DNA from: JBBQNY01 sp038221545
GTDB lineage: Bacteria; Pseudomonadota; Gammaproteobacteria; Xanthomonadales; Ahniellaceae
Assembly (NCBI GenBank): GCA_038221545.1
Contig: JBBRIE010000087.1
Span: 1-11,371, forward strand
Length of the DNA: 11,371 nucleotides
Direction of reading: 5' to 3'
In this document: positions 6,063 through 11,371 of the stretch, one piece after another
Numbering within the stretch: position 1 is the first letter of the stretch
Layout of the letters: each line of letters starts with the position of its first letter
Program-made: the position numbers and the translations under genes
Notes under the pieces: model-generated
What the model was told of the DNA's origin: nothing
The model's input: the letters and a program-made list of their open reading frames with translations, nothing else
Databases searched by the model: none

Positions 6063-6160
6063 CCAGAGTCAGGGCGCGGTCCCGAAAAGGTTGCAAGGTG
6101 TCGCGTCGATGATCGGGATGGTTCGGACGCCGGGGCGGATGGCGCGCACGTCGATGGAGG
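6063..6160. other. Non-coding stretch downstream of the tRNA repeat
   Basis: I see no gene, RNA or clear regulatory site here. A minus-strand frame running across the tRNA copies toward 6379 is spurious: its peptide text (WIRTSDLR) is the well-known result of translating tRNA sequence in reverse. Confidence 0.4.
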
Positions 6161-6176
6161 GCGGGCCGAAGCCCGC
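6161..6176 (-). terminator. Possible terminator of the EF-hand gene
   Basis: On the minus strand the sequence GCGGGC-TTCG-GCCCGC forms a 6-bp G+C stem closed by a stable UUCG tetraloop, 30 nt past the TAA stop of the gene at 6207-6554. No T-run follows (the next bases read CCTCC), so termination is inferred from position and fold only. Confidence 0.4.
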
Positions 6177-6206
6177 ATTCCTACCGCGAGTGGCGGTGCT
6201 CCCGCG

Positions 6207-6554
6207 TTATTCGCTTTCTTCTTCGTCGCCTTCCACGGCATCGTTGCTGCCGCCCGCGTAGACCGCGAACTCCGCGCTGCTGATGCGCAGGTCCTGGTTG
6301 GTGTCGAAGGCCGCGAACAAATCGGTGCCGAGGTCATGTCCAGCCGGCAGTTCTCCCTGAAGCAGCGAGCCATCGCCATCCGTGTCGAGCACGGCGAATC
6401 TCGGATCGACGCTGGCCGCGGATTGGGCGACCGGAGCCGCGGCGACCGTGCCGGTCGCGGACTTCGCCGCTTCGGTCGCTCCGATGCCGGCGACGAGGCC
6501 GAACATCGTGGCGGCGGCGAGCACTGAAAAACTCTTCCTGATTGCTGGGTTCAC
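6207..6554 (-). CDS. Small secreted EF-hand calcium-binding protein
   Basis: This frame encodes 115 residues. I start it at GTG (complement of 6552-6554), because AGGAGA (complement of 6561-6566) lies 7 nt upstream and the protein then begins with a clear signal peptide (NPAIRKSFSVLAAATMFGLV, to about residue 30). An upstream ATG at 6800 would add an 82-residue low-quality lead. The mature part has two EF-hand loops: DTDGDGSLLQGE, a full DxDxDG...E loop, and DTNQDLRISSAE, which keeps the ligand positions but has Leu in place of the usual Gly6. The acidic tail is DAVEGDEEESE. It probably binds Ca2+ in the periplasm or outside the cell; its partner is unknown. It is transcribed away from the nuclease gene at 6906. 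Confidence 0.82.
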   Translation of the reverse strand: MNPAIRKSFSVLAAATMFGLVAGIGATEAAKSATGTVAAAPVAQSAASVDPRFAVLDTDGDGSLLQGELPAGHDLGTDLFAAFDTNQDLRISSAEFAVYAGGSNDAVEGDEEESE

Positions 6555-6905
6555 GGGGTATCTCCTGTAGTTGTTCGGGTCGAAGTCGCTGCGCGAGCCG
6601 GCTGCGGACCGTCTGCAACGAACGCTAGCGAACCGAAGCTGACTCGCACGCAAATCACGAAAACCAAACGGGTTCCTGTCCAATCGTGACGGCACGCGCG
6701 TGGCCATGCCGCCCGCCCGCCACTTCCCTACGACGTACCAGCAACCGGATTCGACGCACTCGCACCCATCCGCAGCGGCGGCGATGCCGCACCGCGGCAA
6801 GCCTTCTTGTCACGCGCGCGTCATGCTGCGCGCGTTGAATGCCGCCTTTGCACGCCCTCGACCTCGCGCGACGGCGCCGATCCGGTTCCCTGGGGAGACT
6901 CCTTG
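6555..6905. other. Divergent intergenic region between the EF-hand and nuclease genes
   Basis: This 351-bp gap must carry the start signals of two genes pointing apart. The visible sites are the SD elements at each end: AGGAGA on the minus strand at 6561-6566, and GGGGAG on the plus strand at 6892-6897. A TTGTCA occurs at 6807-6812, but no -10-like hexamer lies 16-18 bp after it. On the minus strand a TTGGAC lies near 6685, again without a convincing -10. No operator, riboswitch or small gene stands out. Confidence 0.4.
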
Positions 6906-8903
6906 ATGATTTCCATCCGTGCCCTCGTCGCGCGCGTGCGGTTCTGCGCGTGCGCCAGCCTCGTGCTATTTGCGCCGCTCGCGTTGGCCGATGTCTTCAT
7001 CAACGAGCTTCACTACGACAACGACGGCACCGACGCGAACGAGAAAGTCGAGATCGCAGGCACCGCCGGAACGAGCCTCGCGGGCTGGAAGGTGCTGCTC
7101 TATAACGGCGGCGATGGCCGCGTGTATTCGACGATCAACCTGTCGGGCACGTTGCCCAGCCAATGCGGTGGCCACGGGACGCTCGCGTTCGCCGCCACCG
7201 GCGCGCAGAACGGTGCGCCGGATGGCCTCGCGCTCGTCAACGCCAGCGGCACGGTGCTGCAGTTCCTGAGTTACGAAGGCGGCTTCACCGCCACCGACGG
7301 TGCGGCGGCCGGACGCGTCGCGACCACGATCCCCGTCAGCGAAGGCACGGGTGTCACCGCCTCGCAGTCGCTGCAGCTGCGCGGAACCGGCACCACCTAT
7401 GGGCAGTTCGTGTGGGCGGCGCCGTCGACCGCGTCGTTCGGCGCGTGCAACTCCGGCCAGACTTTTTCGGGCGGCGGCGGTGGCGGTGGCAACGTGCTCT
7501 CCAACAACGTGCCCGTGACGCTCGCGGGCGCGGTCAACACCGAAACGCGCTACACACTGGTAGTGCCCGCCGGCGCGAGCAACCTCGTCGTACAGACATC
7601 CGGAGGCACCGGCGACGCGGACCTTTACGTGAAACTGGGCACCGCGCCCACCACGGCCGTTTACGACTGTCGCCCGTACCTGAGCGGCAACACCGAGTCG
7701 TGCAGCTGGCCTGCGCCGACGGCCGGCACGTGGCATGTCATGGTGCGCGCCTACAGCGCGTACTCCGGCCTCACGTTGCGTGGCAGCTACTCGACCGGTC
7801 CCGCCGATGCGGCGCCGACGGTCACCGCCACCACGCCCGCGAACGCGGCGACGAATGTCGCGGTCGGCAGCAACCTCGGCGTGACGTTCTCGGAGAGCGT
7901 CTCGCTCGCCAGTGGCTGGAACACGCTCACCTGCAGCGTGGGCGGCGTGAAGGCCGTGACCGTGTCCGGCAGCGGCGCGAGCTATTCGCTCGATCCGACG
8001 GCGAACTTCGCCGCGCTCGAGGATTGCACGCTGCGCATCGTCGCCGGCAGGGTGACCGACGTCGACGGCACGCCGACCCCGATGGCCGCGGATCACGTCG
8101 TGACGTTCCGCACGGCCGGCGCCACGGCTGGCTATTACGGCAGCGTCATCGCGACCAGCGCCACAAGCTTGCGCGCTTCGCTGCATCCGGTGATCGACGA
8201 CCACACCAAGATCCCGTACTCGGCGTCGACGCGCGATACGTGGGACGTGCTGGAGAAAGCCGACGAAGATCCACTCAACGCCACCCGCATCCTCGACGTC
8301 TACAAGAACGCCAGCTATGCCAAGGTCAGTGCCGGCAACAATTTCTACAACAAGGAACACACGTGGCCGAAGTCGCTCGGGTTCCCGAACGATGGCGCGA
8401 CCAACTACCCGTATTCCGATACCCACATGCTCATGCTGTCGGACATCGGGCACAACTCCGCGCGCGGCAGCCTTGCGTTTGGCACCTGCACCAGCGGCGA
8501 GGCGTTCGCGACGCTCGCCTACTACGGCCAGGGCGGCCCGGGCTTCAACAACCTGCGCTGCGGCAGCTACTGGCAGGTGTGGAGCAAGCTCCGCGGCAAC
8601 GTGGCGCGCGCGTTGCTTTACATGGACATCCGCTACGAGGGCGGCACCCACGGCGTCACCGGCGTGGCCGAACCGGATCTTCGCCTGACGGACAACGCGT
8701 CACTGATCACGGCTTCGGGCAGCAACGCGTCGGTCGCCTACATGGGATTGCTGGCGACGCTGCTGCAGTGGCACCAGCAGGACCCGGTGGACGAGCGCGA
8801 GCAGCTGCGCAACGAGGTGATCCATCTCGAGCAGGGCAACCGCAATCCGTTCGTCGATCATCCCGAGTGGGTGGCGTGCCTGTACCAGAACGTCTGCCCC
8901 TGA
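6906..8903 (+). CDS. Secreted multidomain endonuclease I-type nuclease
   Basis: This 665-residue protein starts at ATG 6906 (GGGGAG SD 8 nt upstream) with a signal peptide ending LALA before D29. The domains in order are as follows. A lamin-tail-like (LTD) domain spans about 29-180 (VFINELHYDNDGTDANEKVEI), then a Gly-rich linker near 188-196. A bacterial pre-peptidase C-terminal (PPC) domain spans about 198-298 (VPAGASNLVVQTSGGTGDAD). An Ig-like Big_5-type domain spans about 302-405 (TPANAATNVAVGSNLGVTFS). The last part, from about 408, is an endonuclease I domain. Its His-Me finger core shows NKEHTWPKS (Glu484, His485), DTHMLM (505-510), DIGHNSARGS (513-522), and RNPFVDHPEW near the C terminus. 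It probably cuts DNA or RNA outside the cell for nutrient, biofilm or competitor DNA turnover; the substrate cannot be read from sequence. An ATG-less extension to 6807 is rejected because it hides the signal peptide. Confidence 0.9.
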   Translation: MISIRALVARVRFCACASLVLFAPLALADVFINELHYDNDGTDANEKVEIAGTAGTSLAGWKVLLYNGGDGRVYSTINLSGTLPSQCGGHGTLAFAATGAQNGAPDGLALVNASGTVLQFLSYEGGFTATDGAAAGRVATTIPVSEGTGVTASQSLQLRGTGTTYGQFVWAAPSTASFGACNSGQTFSGGGGGGGNVLSNNVPVTLAGAVNTETRYTLVVPAGASNLVVQTSGGTGDADLYVKLGTAPTTAVYDCRPYLSGNTESCSWPAPTAGTWHVMVRAYSAYSGLTLRGSYSTGPADAAPTVTATTPANAATNVAVGSNLGVTFSESVSLASGWNTLTCSVGGVKAVTVSGSGASYSLDPTANFAALEDCTLRIVAGRVTDVDGTPTPMAADHVVTFRTAGATAGYYGSVIATSATSLRASLHPVIDDHTKIPYSASTRDTWDVLEKADEDPLNATRILDVYKNASYAKVSAGNNFYNKEHTWPKSLGFPNDGATNYPYSDTHMLMLSDIGHNSARGSLAFGTCTSGEAFATLAYYGQGGPGFNNLRCGSYWQVWSKLRGNVARALLYMDIRYEGGTHGVTGVAEPDLRLTDNASLITASGSNASVAYMGLLATLLQWHQQDPVDEREQLRNEVIHLEQGNRNPFVDHPEWVACLYQNVCP

Positions 8904-8967
8904 GCAGCGCCCTTCTCCCCGTTGGCGGGGAGAAGGGATGGCAGCGACCGCAATCCGTTCGTCGATC
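8839..8967 (+). repeat. 21-bp direct repeat spanning the nuclease stop codon
   Basis: The 21 bases at 8839-8859, which encode the conserved RNPFVD of the nuclease, recur exactly at 8947-8967, downstream of its stop. The offset is 108 bp, so the second copy is in the same frame (reading DRNPFVDLRER). It may be a remnant of a duplicated gene end or part of the repeat cluster that follows. Confidence 0.6.
8910..8937. repeat. Perfect 12-bp palindrome after the nuclease gene
   Basis: CCCTTCTCCCCG (8910-8921) pairs without mismatch with CGGGGAGAAGGG (8926-8937) around a TTGG loop, starting six bases after the nuclease stop. It may end transcription, although no T-run follows. Palindromes of this CCCTTCTCCC/GGGAGAAGGG kind are common dispersed intergenic elements in xanthomonads and relatives, which I consider the better reading. 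Confidence 0.6.
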
Positions 8968-9114
8968 TTCGCGAACGGGGCGTGTTCGCCAGAACATTCG
9001 GCCGTAGTTGCGAGAGCCGGAGGGCGCCCGCCAGCGTTCGTGGTGAGCCTGTCGAGCCACGAACGGATTCCTGACACTGTCGGCACGTTCACGCGAGGGC
9101 ACGCGGGGAGAAGG
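8926..9114 (+). repeat. 11-bp direct repeat flanking the inverted-repeat block
   Basis: CGGGGAGAAGG occurs at 8926-8936 and again at 9104-9114. The second copy continues as TGCCCGCAGGGCGGATCAGG, a typical continuation of the dispersed CCCTTCTCCCC...GGGGAGAAGG element, whereas the first copy breaks off. This suggests one original repeat split by insertion of about 178 bp. The remaining bases to 9209 hold no gene. Confidence 0.45.
8952..9069. repeat. Inverted-repeat block before hrpA (REP-like or MITE-like)
   Basis: AATCCGTTCGT (8952-8962) and its complement ACGAACGGATT (9059-9069) bound a 118-bp block. Inside, CCGTTCG (8955-8961) also pairs with CGAACGG (8972-8978), and CGTTCGTGG (9035-9043) pairs with CCACGAACG (9057-9065) around TGAGCCTGTCGAG. 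This last unit I recognise as a widespread dispersed repeat in proteobacterial genomes, often mistranslated as VVSLSNHER-like or GEPVEPRT-like peptides. No transposase is present. Confidence 0.6.
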
Positions 9115-9209
9115 TGCCCGCAGGGCGGATCAGGGATGCGCTTGCAATCGGGTGCGGGAAACGCCATCTGCAACACTTCCCGCAACACGTCGCGCGCCCC
9201 GGTCCCAGC

Positions 9210-11371
9210 ATGCCCAGTCCGTTGCATCGACAGCTCGATGAAGTGCAGACGCGCGATCGCGGGCGCCTGGCCGGGCGGCTGCGCGCGCTCGACCAAGCAC
9301 GATCCGAGCCCGGCGATGCACGCCGGACGGAGCTGGCCGACGCAATCGAAGCCTCCGTGCGCAAGACCGTCGCGCGTCGCGCGCTGGTGCCCGCGATCGA
9401 ACTCGACGAATCCTTGCCTGTCTCGCGCGAAGCCGAACGCATCAGCGCCGCGATCGCCGCGCATCCGGTCCTGATCGTCGCCGGCGAAACGGGCTCCGGC
9501 AAGACCACGCAATTGCCCAAACTGTGCCTGGCGGCAGGTCGCGGCGTGCGGGGACTGATTGGTTGCACGCAGCCGCGCCGCATCGCGGCCCGCGCGGTCG
9601 CGCGCCGCGTTGCCTCGGAATTGCGCACGCAGGTCGGCGGCCTGGTCGGCTTCCAGGTCCGCTTCACGGAGGAAGTTGGCGACGACGCGCTCATCAAGTT
9701 CATGACCGACGGCATCCTGCTCGCGGAAATCCAGAGCGATCCGTGGCTCTCGAAGTACGACACGCTCATCATCGACGAGGCGCACGAGCGCAGCCTCAAC
9801 ATCGATTTCCTGCTGGGGTACCTGAAGCGCCTGCTCGAGCGGCGCCGTGACCTCAAGGTGATCGTCACGTCCGCCACCATCGACACCGCGCGCTTCGCCG
9901 CGCATTTCGGTGGCGCGCCGGTGATCGACGTCGAAGGACGCAGCTTCCCGGTCGAAGTGCGCTGGCGACCACCGCCGCGCGATCAGGACGGCGACGAGGA
10001 AGAGCGCGCGGGCACTGCCGCCATCGTCGCGGCCATCGACGAGATCACCCGCACCGATGCTCTCGGCGACATCCTCGTCTTCCTCCCCGGCGAGCGCGAG
10101 ATCCGCGATGCACACCTCGCGCTCGAACGGCGCACGTACCGTTCGACCGAGGTGCTGCCGCTGTACGCGCGGCTGTCGGCGCGCGACCAGGATCGCGTGT
10201 TCAATCCCGGCACCGGGCGACGCATCGTGCTCGCGACCAACGTCGCTGAGACGTCGCTGACGGTGCCGCGGATCCGCTACGTGGTGGACCCGGGCACCGC
10301 GCGCGTCAGCCGCTACTCGCATCGGCACAAGGTTCAGCGCCTGCATGTCGAGCCCATCTCGCAGGCCAGCGCGGACCAGCGCAAGGGCCGCTGCGGGCGC
10401 GTGGCGGACGGCATCTGCGTCCGCCTCTACGAGGAGGCGGACTACGCGACGCGACCGCCGTTCACCGATCCCGAATTGCTGAGATCTTCGCTCGCCGGCG
10501 TGATCCTGCGCATGCTCAATCTCCGCCTCGGCGATCCTGCCGCGTTCCCGTTCCTCGATGCTCCGACGGAGCGGGCCTGGGCCGACGGTTACCAGCAACT
10601 GCTCGAACTCGGCGCGGTGGCCGCCGACCGGAGCACGCTTACCGCGATTGGACGCGAACTCGCGCGCTGGCCGATCGACGTCGCGCTCGCACGCATGGTG
10701 CTCGCGTCGCGCGACCTCAAGGCGCTGCCCGAGATGCTGGTGCTCGCGTCGTTCCTGTCGATTCCCGATCCGCGCGAGCGGCCTGCGGCAGCGCGCCAGG
10801 CGGCGGACGCAGCGCACGCTCACTTCGCCGACAAGCGTTCCGACTTCGTCGGCGTGCTGAACCTCTGGCGCGAGTACCAGCTCGCGCACGCGGCCTCGAC
10901 GCAATCGCGCTTGCGCGACTGGTGTGCGAAGCACTTCGTGTCGTTCGTGCGCATGCGCGAGTGGCGCGAGCTGCATCGCCAGTTGCTGCTGGTTGCGCGG
11001 GAGGCGCGGTGGACGGTACCCGACGCGCTCGAGGCCAGCTACGAGGCAATCCATCGCGCGCTGCTGTCCGGCTTCCCGACGCAGGTTGCGCGCAAGGACG
11101 AGAAGGCCGAATTCCGCGGCACGCGCGGACGCCGATACGTGGTCTTCCCGGGTTCGTCGCTGGCCAGGGCGCCACCGCTCTGGCTCCTGTCGGCGAGCCT
11201 GCTCGACACCGGGCGACTGTTCGCGATGACCAACGCGCGCGTGGAACCGGAGTGGATCGAACAGCAGGCCCTGCACCTGGTGCAACGGCGATTGTTCGAT
11301 CCGCACTGGTCGCGCGCCGCAGGTCGCGTGCTCGCGTTCGAACAGGTGACGCTGTTCGGCCTGCCGCTGAC
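9210..11371 (+). CDS. hrpA: HrpA, DEAH-box ATP-dependent RNA helicase (3' end outside window)
   Basis: The frame from ATG 9210 is open to the window edge (720 codons seen; the family is about 1300 residues). It shows the DEAH-helicase motifs in order: motif I GETGSGKTT (92-100), Ia TQPRRIAAR (120-128), II DEAH (189-192), III SAT (221-223), IV ILVFLPGEREI (288-298), V ATNVAETSLT (342-351) and VI QRKGRCGR (390-397), followed by winged-helix/HA2 regions. In E. coli HrpA rescues stalled ribosomes by acting on mRNA and processes some transcripts. ATG 9210 is the first plausible start and is followed by a basic helical N-terminal region (RQLDEVQTRDRGRLAGRLRA) like that of other HrpA proteins; no good SD precedes it. 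A long minus-strand frame lies opposite and is a G+C shadow. Confidence 0.96.
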   Translation, partial: MPSPLHRQLDEVQTRDRGRLAGRLRALDQARSEPGDARRTELADAIEASVRKTVARRALVPAIELDESLPVSREAERISAAIAAHPVLIVAGETGSGKTTQLPKLCLAAGRGVRGLIGCTQPRRIAARAVARRVASELRTQVGGLVGFQVRFTEEVGDDALIKFMTDGILLAEIQSDPWLSKYDTLIIDEAHERSLNIDFLLGYLKRLLERRRDLKVIVTSATIDTARFAAHFGGAPVIDVEGRSFPVEVRWRPPPRDQDGDEEERAGTAAIVAAIDEITRTDALGDILVFLPGEREIRDAHLALERRTYRSTEVLPLYARLSARDQDRVFNPGTGRRIVLATNVAETSLTVPRIRYVVDPGTARVSRYSHRHKVQRLHVEPISQASADQRKGRCGRVADGICVRLYEEADYATRPPFTDPELLRSSLAGVILRMLNLRLGDPAAFPFLDAPTERAWADGYQQLLELGAVAADRSTLTAIGRELARWPIDVALARMVLASRDLKALPEMLVLASFLSIPDPRERPAAARQAADAAHAHFADKRSDFVGVLNLWREYQLAHAASTQSRLRDWCAKHFVSFVRMREWRELHRQLLLVAREARWTVPDALEASYEAIHRALLSGFPTQVARKDEKAEFRGTRGRRYVVFPGSSLARAPPLWLLSASLLDTGRLFAMTNARVEPEWIEQQALHLVQRRLFDPHWSRAAGRVLAFEQVTLFGLPL

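Noticed and set aside
5945..6379. Minus-strand frame containing WIRTSDLR and DSNQRPTD
   Set aside because: These peptides are familiar artefacts of translating tRNA genes in reverse; they arise here from the tRNA-Lys and its copy.
6966..8651. 561-codon open frame on the minus strand
   Set aside because: It is antisense to the nuclease gene, which has a signal peptide, SD and recognisable domains.
8700..11306. 868-codon open frame on the minus strand
   Set aside because: It lies opposite hrpA, whose motifs I to VI are unmistakable on the plus strand. Its composition (Arg, His, Ala, Asp rich) is typical of a G+C-rich antisense shadow and it crosses the repeat cluster.
1..11371. CRISPR array, toxin-antitoxin, or defence island
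   Set aside because: No regularly spaced repeats and no recognisable Cas, toxin, restriction or abortive-infection genes are present.

Overview
The window is a high-GC bacterial chromosome segment (roughly two thirds G+C by eye). It most likely comes from a gammaproteobacterium of the Xanthomonadales/Lysobacterales type. The basis is gene order (tolR-tolA-tolB-pal-cpoB-queE-queC-tRNA-Lys, an order known from Pseudomonas and relatives) and the style of the protein sequences; genus cannot be read from it.

Layout. Bases 1-4139 hold the 3' part of a Tol-Pal operon on the + strand: the end of tolR, then tolA, tolB, pal and cpoB (ybgF). Together these span the envelope: TolR and TolA in the inner membrane, TolB and CpoB in the periplasm, and Pal as an outer-membrane lipoprotein bound to peptidoglycan. 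The cpoB reading frame carries an in-frame amber codon at 3366-3368, between the signal peptide and the main part of the coiled coil. Bases 4322-5799 hold queE and queC, which overlap by 4 nt and make preQ0 for the queuosine pathway. A tRNA-Lys(UUU) gene follows at 5912-5986. An exact 43-bp copy of its 3' portion lies 30 bp downstream, which looks like an attachment-site duplication left by an integrative element, although no integrase is present here.

Downstream, bases 6207-6554 (- strand) encode a small secreted EF-hand protein. A divergent 351-bp gap separates it from a 665-residue secreted multidomain protein (6906-8903, +) ending in an endonuclease I-type His-Me finger nuclease domain. 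Bases 8904-9209 are non-coding and packed with palindromes and short direct and inverted repeats of the dispersed REP-like kind. The window ends inside hrpA (9210 onward, +), a DEAH-box RNA helicase whose frame is open to the window edge.

Most of the window is conserved housekeeping sequence. The parts that deserve attention are the amber codon in cpoB, the tRNA 3'-end duplication, the palindromes between genes, and the repeat cluster before hrpA. I see no CRISPR array, no rRNA, no insertion sequence with a transposase, and no convincing new defence or metabolic system.
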